A DNA stretch of 5,590 bases from Bacteroidales bacterium (GCA_030156305.1 JASGMZ010000198.1:1-5590); one strand, 5' to 3'. Counted from the stretch's first letter, positions 1 through 5,590 are shown. Notes: generated by a model from the sequence alone, not told the origin. Translations and numbers: made by a program.

Positions 1-23
1 AATCCGCATGTCTTTTACGAGTT

Positions 24-121
24 TCACAACCTTGCCTGCCAGCCACGGCTGGTAAACTGGCAAGCAGGGTATCACAAACCTGCCTGTCCACCTATCGGCG
101 GGTGAATTCGGCAGACAGGGT
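24..121. repeat. Two diverged tandem palindromic repeats (REP-like)
   Basis: Two units of about 47-50 bp lie head to tail, roughly 24-70 and 72-121. Both begin TCACAA(a)CC(t)TGCCTG and end in CAGGGT. Each can fold: in unit 1 CTTGCC (31-36) pairs with GGCAAG (59-64), and an inner CCAGCC (39-44) pairs with GGCTGG (47-52). In unit 2 CCTGTC (83-88) pairs with GACAGG (114-119). The stretch is much richer in GC than the surrounding AT-rich DNA. A reversed copy of the leading sequence, CAGGTTTGTG, lies at 453-462. The pattern fits REP-type intergenic repeats mobilised by a RAYT/TnpA_REP transposase, but no transposase is visible here and that link is inference. Confidence 0.6.
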
Positions 122-177
122 TAATGCACAAAGTACCATCAAGAAGTTGTGTAACAATCCGTCTATCCGATTAGAAA

Positions 178-197
178 CGCACGGGTTAACCCGTGCG
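178..197. repeat. Perfect 20-bp palindrome
   Basis: CGCACGGGTT is followed directly by its exact reverse complement AACCCGTGCG. It is GC-rich and lies inside the repeat cluster. The preceding CGTCTATCCGATTAGAAACG recurs in slightly altered form at 295-313 (CGTCTATCCGATTGGAACG), so the palindrome is probably part of a larger repeat unit rather than an isolated operator. Confidence 0.6.
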
Positions 198-210
198 ATA
201 TAGCTACCCA

Positions 211-263
211 AGCAGTATTGACGTTGGAATGTCCTTCTTCCATCGGACGATTCCAAGTCAAAA
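211..263. repeat. 53-bp direct repeat, copy 1
   Basis: This stretch is identical, base for base, to 389-441, 178 bp further on. It folds into a 16-bp stem (218-234 with 245-261) around a 10-base loop, with one unpaired G on each arm (223 and 249). Perfect identity of two non-coding copies points to recent duplication, gene conversion or a selected structure. It is probably one member of a dispersed palindromic family. Confidence 0.8.
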
Positions 264-265
264 TT

Positions 266-293
266 GTCCAGCAGACAGGAATGTCTGCTGGAC
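266..293. repeat. Perfect 12-bp hairpin with GGAA loop
   Basis: GTCCAGCAGACA (266-277) and TGTCTGCTGGAC (282-293) are exact reverse complements around the loop GGAA, a GNRA-type tetraloop if transcribed from the plus strand. No T-run follows, so it is not a typical rho-independent terminator. Its TCCAGCAG start recurs at 386-393 ahead of the second 53-bp repeat, which ties it to the same repeat family. Confidence 0.65.
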
Positions 294-388
294 TCGTCTA
301 TCCGATTGGAACGGCTTGACGGATACAATATTTATCAACAGAAGCATTTTTTTAAATTACGTATGTTTAATATAATGTCAAATTATCC

Positions 389-441
389 AGCAGTATTGAC
401 GTTGGAATGTCCTTCTTCCATCGGACGATTCCAAGTCAAAA
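389..441. repeat. 53-bp direct repeat, copy 2
   Basis: This is the exact second copy of 211-263, with the same bulged 16-bp hairpin (396-412 with 423-439). The DNA between the copies (264-388) contains the GGAA hairpin and a further repeat-like stretch at 295-325, in which TATCCG (299-304) is mirrored by CGGATA (320-325). Together these suggest a composite repeat island. Confidence 0.8.
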
Positions 442-470
442 CTAAAGGCTGACAGGTTTGTGTTACAAAA

Positions 471-680
471 AAAGTCTTGTTTATTTTACGAATATTAGGT
501 ATGAATAAAAATTCTATGCTATATTTTTTTTAATGAAAGTTTTGGATAATAACCAAAACAGTGTTTGTTTGTTCTGGATTTTGAAAGGTTTGCTTCTAAA
601 ATTATAAAAATAATGATTTTTTGAACCTTTAGGAACAAATCTTGTTCTAAAAGTCGGAATAGTTAAGTAACAAACATCTT
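471..680 (+). other. AT-rich leader of the MerR-type gene
   Basis: This is non-coding DNA between the repeat island and the MerR-type regulator. I found no good match to the Bacteroidota -33/-7 promoter consensus. Two dyads stand out as possible operator sites: GTTTTGG-N7-CCAAAAC at 539-559 and GAACA-N5-TGTTC at 633-647, the latter ending 33 bp before the start codon. MerR-family proteins bind dyads and often control their own promoters, so autoregulation here is plausible but not shown. Confidence 0.4.
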
Positions 681-1565
681 ATGGCAAGTTATTCAATAAA
701 AGAGTTAGAAAATTTATCAGGCATTAAGGCGCATACCATTCGTATTTGGGAAAAACGCTATAATCTTATTGTTCCTTCAAGAACCGACACAAATATCAGG
801 TATTATTGCGATAAAGATTTAAAGCGGCTGCTTAATATTGCCATTTTAAATCGACAGGGTATTAGAATATCCGAAATTGCAAAGTTTTCGGATGAGGAAT
901 TATCTGAAAGGATTGTAAATATGGCTTCGGATTCCGGAGATGCTGCGTACAATATTGAACAGTTGGTAATTGCTATGGTAGATATGGATGAAGTTAAATT
1001 TGACCGCATTTTATCCCGCTATATCATGCACGAAGGATTTGAAAATGCAGTGATAAAAGTAATTTTTCCATTTTTTGAAAGGATTGGTATTCTGTGGCAA
1101 ACAGGAACCATTAATCCTGCTCATGAACATTTTGTTTCTAACTTATTCAGGCAAAAATTAATGGTTGCCATAGATAATATAATGGTAACCGATAACCAAA
1201 AAGCGAAAAAATTCATTTTGTTTCTTCCAGAAGGCGAATATCACGAATTAGGACTCTTATTTTATAATTACCTGATTCGAAAATCAGGTCAAATCGTATA
1301 CTATCTCGGTAGCTCGGTTCCATTTAATGATGTTGTGGAAACAAGTAAAATGGTAAATTCTGATTATTTATTTACCACTATCACCGCATTACTTTCAAAA
1401 GATGAGACGGTAAAATATTTGAAGAATTTATCAAAAGCATTTCCTTTGCAAAAAATATTTGTTACCGGACAACAAATTGGCCAAATTCTTAAGCAACCCT
1501 TATCAAATGTGATAAAAATTACGTCTCCGCATGATTTTAGTGAGACACTGAAGAGTATGATTTAA
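681..1565 (+). CDS. MerR-family regulator with cobalamin-binding domain (LitR/CarH type)
   Basis: This is a 294-residue, probably cytoplasmic transcription regulator. Residues 3-70 are a MerR winged-helix DNA-binding domain (YSIKELENLSGIKAHTIRIW, wing ending NIRYY). Residues about 90-170 match the four-helix cap of B12-dependent regulators: W139 with E149-H150 gives the W-x9-E-H motif that holds the adenosyl group in Thermus CarH. Residues about 175-294 form a Rossmann-like cobalamin domain with E186-x-H188-x-x-G191, where H188 is the expected lower cobalt ligand. Family knowledge: dark, adenosyl-B12-bound forms repress and light releases them. One oddity is Gln at 140, where Thermus CarH has His132, the upper ligand of the light-exposed state. 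The start is chosen because the HTH begins a few residues in, as is usual for the family. No Shine-Dalgarno sequence is seen. The next gene is an ECF sigma factor on the same strand, a pairing known from LitR/LitS. Light sensing is inferred; a purely B12-sensing role is possible. Confidence 0.88.
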   Translation: MASYSIKELENLSGIKAHTIRIWEKRYNLIVPSRTDTNIRYYCDKDLKRLLNIAILNRQGIRISEIAKFSDEELSERIVNMASDSGDAAYNIEQLVIAMVDMDEVKFDRILSRYIMHEGFENAVIKVIFPFFERIGILWQTGTINPAHEHFVSNLFRQKLMVAIDNIMVTDNQKAKKFILFLPEGEYHELGLLFYNYLIRKSGQIVYYLGSSVPFNDVVETSKMVNSDYLFTTITALLSKDETVKYLKNLSKAFPLQKIFVTGQQIGQILKQPLSNVIKITSPHDFSETLKSMI

Positions 1566-1568
1566 TTT

Positions 1569-1620
1569 TTTAGAATTATTCTAAATAGTGCGTCCTGCTT
1601 AGGCTTAAGCAGGATTTTTT
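1569..1620 (+). terminator. Rho-independent terminator of the MerR-type gene
   Basis: TCCTGCTTA (1593-1601) pairs perfectly with TAAGCAGGA (1606-1614) around a four-base loop, followed by six Ts. A smaller AT hairpin, TTTAGAA-TTA-TTCTAAA (1569-1585), precedes it just after the stop codon. The terminator separates this gene from the sigma factor, so the two are neighbours but probably separate transcription units. Confidence 0.85.
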
Positions 1621-1789
1621 GTTTAATGATTGATAATTAATATGAATAAAACGTTAAACAAAAAAATGACAAAAAATGTAATTTAGAATTTATGGTATAA
1701 AAAGATGTTTTTATCTTAAATAATAAGGGTTTTGGCGTTAAGTCTTATTTAGAAACAGGTAATGTTTTGAATCTATAAACATATAAATA

Positions 1790-1822
1790 TTTGGATATAT
1801 GCTATTTTATGTTGTATCTTTG
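1790..1822 (+). promoter_or_regulatory. Bacteroidota-type promoter of the ECF sigma gene
   Basis: TTTG at 1790-1793 and TATCTTTG at 1815-1822, 21 bp apart, match the housekeeping sigma promoter of Bacteroidota (-33 TTTG/TTG, -7 TAnnTTTG). Transcription would start near 1829, giving a leader of about 22 bases before the ATG at 1851. This rules against translation from the in-frame ATG at 1791, which lies inside the -33 region. No clear operator overlaps it, although AAGAT-N6-ATCTT sits upstream at 1702-1717. Confidence 0.8.
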
Positions 1823-1850
1823 TTTAAGAAAATTAATAAAACGTACAACT

Positions 1851-2354
1851 ATGACAGCATTAGAATTTAATCATCAGTTAATAAGTTTAGAGAATAAACT
1901 TTCAAGATTTGCCATGAGTTTAACTTCAAACAGAGAAGAAGCTCAGGATCTTTTACAAGAAACCTATTTTAAAGCTCTATCGCATAGGGATAAATTTGAA
2001 GGATATACAAATTTAAAAGCGTGGACTTTTACGATAATGAAAAATACCTTTATTAATAATTATCGTAAACAACAAAAAGAAAATACACATAACGATACCA
2101 CAAATAATTTGTATTTTTTAAATTTAACGAAGGAGCAATCGCCGGCAAGGCCAGATAATGAGTTTTCAACTTATGAAATAACCAAACAGATTGAAAATTT
2201 ACCTAACGAATTTAAAGAACCATTTAACTTATTTTTGTCGGGTTATAAGTATAAAGAAATTGCTGAAAAGCTTGATTTAAAAATTGGTACGGTAAAGAGT
2301 AGAATATTTTTTACCCGTAAAAAATTAATGGAAAGTTTAAAAGATTTTCAGTAA
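1851..2354 (+). CDS. ECF sigma-70 family RNA polymerase sigma factor
   Basis: The protein has 167 residues. Region 2 spans about residues 10-75, with the core-binding DLLQET motif at 33-38 and the -10-recognition helix around AWTFTIMKNTFINNYRK (57-73). A linker at about 74-110 is followed by region 4 at about 113-160, with the helix-turn-helix YKEIAEKLDLKIGTVKSR (134-151) that reads the -35 element. It has no C-terminal extension and no membrane segment. No anti-sigma gene lies next to it, so control may be mainly at the level of transcription, perhaps by the B12-binding regulator upstream, as LitR controls LitS in Streptomyces. An in-frame ATG at 1791 would add 20 residues, but it lies in the promoter. 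MTALEFN is also, as I recall, a typical start for this group of Bacteroidota sigma factors. The target regulon is not visible in the window. Confidence 0.9.
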   Translation: MTALEFNHQLISLENKLSRFAMSLTSNREEAQDLLQETYFKALSHRDKFEGYTNLKAWTFTIMKNTFINNYRKQQKENTHNDTTNNLYFLNLTKEQSPARPDNEFSTYEITKQIENLPNEFKEPFNLFLSGYKYKEIAEKLDLKIGTVKSRIFFTRKKLMESLKDFQ

Positions 2355-2381
2355 AATATTGTTGTTAACTTAAATAATTTC

Positions 2382-2430
2382 AAGAGCTTTTTGGGAAATT
2401 ACATCAACCCAAAAAGCTCTTTTATTTTTT
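2382..2430 (+). terminator. Strong terminator of the ECF sigma gene
   Basis: AAGAGCTTTTTGGG (2382-2395) and CCCAAAAAGCTCTT (2408-2421) form a perfect 14-bp stem with a 12-base loop. The stem is followed by TTATTTTTT. It lies 27 bp after the sigma factor stop codon. Confidence 0.92.
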
Positions 2431-2652
2431 CTGCCCTGAAATTAAATATTTCATTCGAATATATTTTTAGTTAATTAATAGGTTTTGTGGAACATCCATG
2501 TCATATTCATTCCCTTTTGTGAACTTCAGTGCATGGATGTTTCAAACACTTTTTGTCGGATAAAAATGTAATGCGCAAACTTTCCTAATATCCCCCAGGC
2601 AAAATTATAATAAAGGTATATTTTGTTTTCTACTGATTTGATACATTGTTAT
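2431..2652. other. Gene-free spacer with a long inverted repeat
   Basis: No convincing ORF is seen here. AACATCCATG (2491-2500) is exactly mirrored by CATGGATGTT (2532-2541) around a 31-base spacer, and the left arm and the spacer share TTTTGTG(G)AAC. A weak promoter-like TTCG-21 bp-TAGGTTTTG lies at 2454-2487. With the terminator hairpin at 2653-2683, the stretch could encode a small RNA of roughly 190 bases, but nothing matches a known RNA family and the promoter is poor. Confidence 0.3.
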
Positions 2653-2683
2653 TATGGTTTAAGAAATCTTAAACCATATTTTT
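2653..2683 (+). terminator. Orphan rho-independent terminator hairpin
   Basis: TATGGTTTAAG (2653-2663) and CTTAAACCATA (2668-2678) form a perfect 11-bp stem around AAAT, followed by five Ts. It is the second terminator after the sigma gene and has no gene of its own. It may end an unrecognised small transcript, act as a backup terminator, or control entry into the PHP gene about 93 bp downstream. The arms are symmetric, but on the minus strand the run after the stem is not all T, so plus-strand use is favoured. Confidence 0.65.
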
Positions 2684-2776
2684 CCCATTGTTTATAACGT
2701 TAATAAATATCCTGCTGAATTATTCGGTTATTTCTTTTTTAATTCTTATTTTACTATTAAATTTATTTATACTATT

Positions 2777-3550
2777 ATGGTTGATTATCATATTCATACT
2801 ATTTTATCCGATGGGAAAAGCACACATGAAGAATGTTTGCAGTATGCTTTAAAATCAGGCTTACAAGAGATAGGTTTTTCTGATCATGTATGTTTAAAAT
2901 TTCCGGACTGGGCAACGCGAAAAGCTCATTTTGAGAAAATGAAATCTATTTTTCTGGATTTAAAGCAGCGTAAAAATCTTCCATTTTCTATTAAATTTGG
3001 TATTGAGGCTGATTATCTGCGTGGGCTGGAGAAGGCAATTCAAAAATCAATCGCATTGTTTCCTGTAGATTATGTAATTGGGTCTATTCATTATATTGGT
3101 GATTGGAATTTTGACACCCATCCGAAAGATTACAAACATGTTGATATAAACCAATTTTATATCGATTATTTTCAGCTGTTAGATGAATGTTCCCGTTCGG
3201 GGCTTTTTGATATTTTAGGACATATTGATATCCCAAAGAAATTTGGTTATTATCCATCATTTAGTTTAAAGCCATACTACGAGAAAATGGCCAAGGTTTT
3301 TGCCCAGTCAGATATTGTTTATGAATTAAATACAAGCGGATTAGATAGAACCTGCAAAGCATTTTATCCGGACGATGATTTTATCAAAACCTGCTTTAAC
3401 CAAAATGTTCCTGTAACCCTTGGTTCGGATGCGCACAGAGCAAGTGATATAGGTAAATATTTTAACCAGGCTGTCGAAAAATTAAAAGCTGTCGGATACC
3501 GCAAAATTGCGGTTTTTAACCAGCGGAAGCGAAATTTTATTCTGCTTTAA
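2777..3550 (+). CDS. PHP-domain phosphoesterase, histidinol-phosphatase type
   Basis: This 257-residue cytoplasmic protein has the full set of PHP metal ligands: H5-x-H7 with D12 in the first motif, D36-H37 in FSDH, E77 in GIEADY, H105 in GSIH, H149 in GHID, and D218-x-H220 in SDAH. Length and motif order fit the HisJ/HisK-type histidinol-phosphatases (EC 3.1.3.15), which use a trinuclear metal site to remove phosphate from L-histidinol phosphate in histidine synthesis. The start is good because the HxH motif begins at residue 5, as in the family. No other histidine genes are near, and many Bacteroidota carry a bifunctional HisB, so another phosphate monoester may be the true substrate. No clear promoter is seen; TAAATTTA at 2758-2765 is only a partial -7 match. 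It converges on the DUF2007 gene. Confidence 0.85.
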   Translation: MVDYHIHTILSDGKSTHEECLQYALKSGLQEIGFSDHVCLKFPDWATRKAHFEKMKSIFLDLKQRKNLPFSIKFGIEADYLRGLEKAIQKSIALFPVDYVIGSIHYIGDWNFDTHPKDYKHVDINQFYIDYFQLLDECSRSGLFDILGHIDIPKKFGYYPSFSLKPYYEKMAKVFAQSDIVYELNTSGLDRTCKAFYPDDDFIKTCFNQNVPVTLGSDAHRASDIGKYFNQAVEKLKAVGYRKIAVFNQRKRNFILL

Positions 3551-3565
3551 AAAATGCTTATTTTT
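3550..3565. terminator. Possible weak bidirectional terminator
   Basis: AAAAAT-GCTT-ATTTTT forms a 6-bp stem of A-T pairs between the two convergent stop codons. A and T runs on the two sides would serve either strand. The stem is weak, so this is tentative. Confidence 0.3.
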
Positions 3566-3806
3566 ATTCTTCCTGGGATTCAATAAATTCTTTCAGAATT
3601 TTTTGTGCCTTTTCAAAATCTTTTTCCTCGACATATACTTTTGCTGCAAAGCCCGATAATGAACCTCCAAATCCGGCTGCTAAACCAGAATTCATATCAT
3701 TTCTTATTAATGCAGGAATTTCATTTTTTTCGAGCATTCTTTTCAGTACATCGGCATTTATTTCTGTTCCTGAATAAAGGAATTTTAAATCTTCGTGTTG
3801 ATCCAT
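3564..3806 (-). CDS. DUF2007 small putative signal-transducing protein
   Basis: This is an 80-residue acidic protein with no signal peptide or membrane segment. The N-terminal half (LKFLYSGTEINADVLKRMLE, then NEIPALIRND) has the pattern of DUF2007 (Pfam PF09413): a beta strand, a helix that moves down the chain, and a strand with a conserved Ile-Pro. A glycine-rich loop (41-52) and a final strand and helix (KVYVEEKDFEKAQKILKEF) complete a ferredoxin-like alpha/beta fold. The family is called putative signal-transducing and its role is unknown. It lies 77 bp downstream of ppk1 on the same strand with no clear terminator between, so it may be read together with ppk1 or from the weak promoter at 3834-3864. 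Confidence 0.8.
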   Translation of the reverse strand: MDQHEDLKFLYSGTEINADVLKRMLEKNEIPALIRNDMNSGLAAGFGGSLSGFAAKVYVEEKDFEKAQKILKEFIESQEE

Positions 3807-3833
3807 GGTTTAATTTTTTTATTATTAGTATTA

Positions 3834-3864
3834 CAATTTACTTTTTTTCGGCTTATTTTCCCAA
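3834..3864 (-). promoter_or_regulatory. Possible promoter of the DUF2007 gene
   Basis: Read on the minus strand, TTG (3864-3862) and TAAATTG (3840-3834) are 21 bp apart, close to the Bacteroidota pattern but one T short in the -7 element. The implied leader would be about 20 bases. Cotranscription with ppk1 is an equally good alternative. Confidence 0.35.
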
Positions 3865-3883
3865 TATTTAGTACTATCAATCA

Positions 3884-5590
3884 TTAATTTTTTTTGTTAA
3901 TTTGAGCATACCGTCGTTTTAAATATTGGTAATAAGCGATTTGGGCTCTTGTTTTAGGCTTTTTATTTTTCACATATTTATTAATCTGTTTTTCATCTAC
4001 AATTCGTGCTTTAACATTGTCTTTTAATTGTATTTTTAACATCTGTTTTAGTTCTTTTTTTATTTCTTCATCATAAATAGGGCAGGTTAATTCAATACGA
4101 TTGTCGAGATTACGAACCATCCAGTCGGCCGAAGAGATATACATAAGCTCTTTTCCGCCCTGGTAAAAATAAAATATACGCGAGTGTTCAAGAAAACGAT
4201 CAACAATGCTAATAACATCAATGTTTTCGCTTAAGCCTTTAATTCCGGCTTTTAACGAGCAAGCACTACGGACAATAAGTTTTATTTTAACACCATTTTG
4301 GCTGGCTTCGTATAATTTATCAATCATTTTTTCATCAACGAGACTGTTTAATTTGATAATCATAAAAGCTTTTTTGCCTGCCCGGGCATTGATTATTTCT
4401 TTTTCGATTAATCGGATAAAATGTGTACGGGTGCTAAAAGGTGAAAGGATAATGTGCTCGAAAATATGCTGTTTATAATTTTTGTCAAAAAATTCAAAAA
4501 CTTTAACCACTTCAGCAGTTATTCTTTTATCAAAAGTAAAAAATCCTTCATCACAATATCTTTTGGCTGTAATTTCCTGGAAATTTCCTGTTCCGATATA
4601 AGCAAAATTTTCTAATTTTTGATTGTTTCTACGGGTAATAAGGCAAACTTTACCATGAACTTTAAGCCCGGGAACTCCGTGTATAACTTTAATTCCTGAT
4701 TCCTGCAGTTTATTCGACCAGTTAATATTTGCCTCCTCATCGAAACGGGCTTGCAGCTCAATTAATACCACTACATGTTTGCCATTTCGTGCTGCATTCA
4801 TTAATGAGTTAATAACCATTGATTTTTTAGCTGCACGATAAAGCGTTATTTGTATGGAAATAACCTGAGGGTCTATCGCAGCTTCCCTTATCATATCAAT
4901 AAAATAGCTAAATGGTTGATAAGGATAATGCAAAATATGATCGCGTTTTTTTATCTCATTTAAAATACTTTTATGATGTTTAAGATAATGATGAGGGATT
5001 GCCGGCATTTCTTTATTTTCAAGACTTTTCGGCCCAATTTTAGGAAAATTTATAAAATCTTTAAAATTATGATATTTTCCCCCTGCGATAATATTATCAT
5101 CATCATCGAGATTCATTTTTTCAATAAAAAACTGAAGCAGGTCTTTGGGCATTTTTTCGTCATATACAAAACGCACGGGTTCTCCCTTTTTACGTTTTTC
5201 GAGACTTAGCGAAATTTTTTCCATAAAACTTTTTGAGATATCATCATCAATATCCAGCTCTGCGTCCCGGGTAATTTTAATATTGTAGGCTTCAATTTTA
5301 TCGTATTCGAAAATAGAAAAAACATCGTTGATACAATGTCGAATAATATCATCTAATATAATAATATACTTTTTCCCTTGGGATGAAGGAAGGATAATAA
5401 ATCGAGGCAAAATATCGGTTGACAAATCTAATAGTGCATAATCAAACCGGTTAGCGTTTTTTGTGTCTGATAATTTTACGGCAAAATAGATGGGTTTGTC
5501 TTTTAACTCAGGGAATTGCTGGTTTTCGTGTAGCATAATAGGAACTAAAACAGGCCGTATGTTTTCGTTGTAAAATTCGGTAACATATTT
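3884..5590 (-). CDS. ppk1: Polyphosphate kinase 1, N-terminus missing
   Basis: PPK1 reversibly transfers the terminal phosphate of ATP to long-chain polyphosphate, often at the inner membrane. The frame stays open to the window edge: 18 codons (ending RPVLVPI) precede the internal Met at 5534-5536, so 568 residues are visible and about 120-130 are missing from a family length near 690. Counting from that Met, YPYQPFSYFIDMIREAA (204-220), LYRAAKKS (232-239) and the stretch beginning ARFDEEANINW (263-273) are signature blocks. H294 in LKVHGK matches the autophosphorylated His435 of E. coli PPK; GTGNFQEITA follows. H451 in RFLEHSR matches E. coli His592, and SSADWMVRNLDNRIE (468-482) closes the second phospholipase-D-like domain. 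The catalytic histidines are therefore intact. The usual motif has Ala after the His, whereas here it is Gly, a mild change. The C-terminal tail is rich in Lys. The DUF2007 gene follows on the same strand. Confidence 0.95.
   Translation of the reverse strand, partial: KYVTEFYNENIRPVLVPIMLHENQQFPELKDKPIYFAVKLSDTKNANRFDYALLDLSTDILPRFIILPSSQGKKYIIILDDIIRHCINDVFSIFEYDKIEAYNIKITRDAELDIDDDISKSFMEKISLSLEKRKKGEPVRFVYDEKMPKDLLQFFIEKMNLDDDDNIIAGGKYHNFKDFINFPKIGPKSLENKEMPAIPHHYLKHHKSILNEIKKRDHILHYPYQPFSYFIDMIREAAIDPQVISIQITLYRAAKKSMVINSLMNAARNGKHVVVLIELQARFDEEANINWSNKLQESGIKVIHGVPGLKVHGKVCLITRRNNQKLENFAYIGTGNFQEITAKRYCDEGFFTFDKRITAEVVKVFEFFDKNYKQHIFEHIILSPFSTRTHFIRLIEKEIINARAGKKAFMIIKLNSLVDEKMIDKLYEASQNGVKIKLIVRSACSLKAGIKGLSENIDVISIVDRFLEHSRIFYFYQGGKELMYISSADWMVRNLDNRIELTCPIYDEEIKKELKQMLKIQLKDNVKARIVDEKQINKYVKNKKPKTRAQIAYYQYLKRRYAQINKKN

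Noticed and set aside
92..328. Minus-strand frame of 78 codons in the repeat island
   Set aside because: It runs straight through the palindromes and one 53-bp repeat. The predicted peptide is rich in Ser, Arg and Cys with no domain pattern. Open frames in such GC-rich repeats are common artefacts.
211..441. CRISPR array
   Set aside because: There are only two copies of the 53-bp repeat, with a 125-bp separation that itself holds repeats. There is no regular spacing and no cas gene.
193..452. Two overlapping plus-strand frames of about 60 codons
   Set aside because: Both are made of repeat sequence, share repeat-derived peptides, and have no promoter or family resemblance.
471..680. Cobalamin riboswitch ahead of the B12-type regulator
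   Set aside because: I could not find the conserved B12-box or the multi-stem core, and the stretch is too AT-rich and short for the full fold.
803..1009. Minus-strand frame inside the MerR-type gene
   Set aside because: It is an antisense shadow of a gene with clear domain motifs.
1791..1850. N-terminal 20-residue extension of the sigma factor
   Set aside because: It overlaps the promoter elements, and its hydrophobic, Cys-rich peptide is not part of sigma region 2.
3605..3871. Plus-strand frame over the DUF2007 gene
   Set aside because: It is antisense to a recognisable family member. Its Phe- and Leu-rich product reflects AT-rich complement bias.
4206..5209. Plus-strand frames antisense to ppk1 (4206-4478 and 4973-5209)
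   Set aside because: They lie wholly opposite conserved PPK1 coding sequence and show only low-complexity hydrophobic peptides.

Overview
The window looks like an AT-rich Bacteroidota chromosome. The evidence is the protein types, starts without Shine-Dalgarno sequences, and a textbook Bacteroidota promoter (TTTG, 21 bp, TATCTTTG) ahead of the sigma-factor gene. The repeats at the left edge remind me of Marinilabiliales/Prolixibacteraceae-like genomes, but the family-level placement is only an impression.

Layout. Bases 1-470 hold no credible gene. They are a cluster of palindromic, REP-like repeats, locally richer in GC than the rest, including a perfect 53-bp direct repeat and several strong hairpins. 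Bases 471-680 are the AT-rich leader of a plus-strand gene for a MerR-family regulator with a C-terminal cobalamin-binding module (681-1565, LitR/CarH type), which ends in its own hairpin terminator. Next comes an ECF sigma factor (best start 1851, not the longer in-frame start at 1791) with its own promoter and a very strong terminator. A 420-bp gap follows, holding a long inverted repeat and a second, perfect terminator hairpin that no visible gene explains. Then comes a PHP-domain phosphoesterase of the histidinol-phosphatase type (2777-3550). It converges, with a 13-bp gap, on two minus-strand genes: a small DUF2007 protein (3564-3806) and polyphosphate kinase 1 (3884 to beyond the right edge, N-terminus missing).

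How the genes may work together. The B12-binding MerR regulator and the ECF sigma factor form the most interesting unit. They resemble the LitR/LitS light-response pair of Streptomyces, and similar pairs in Bacteroidota often sit beside carotenoid genes. No carotenoid or photolyase gene lies in this window, so the regulon must be elsewhere. The regulator keeps the Trp...Glu-His cap and the ExHxxG cobalamin ligand motif, but has Gln where Thermus CarH has the His that ligates cobalt after illumination. The ppk1-DUF2007 pair may be cotranscribed. The PHP gene looks like a stand-alone gene with no other his genes near it. I see no complete mobile element, RNA gene of a known family, CRISPR array or riboswitch.
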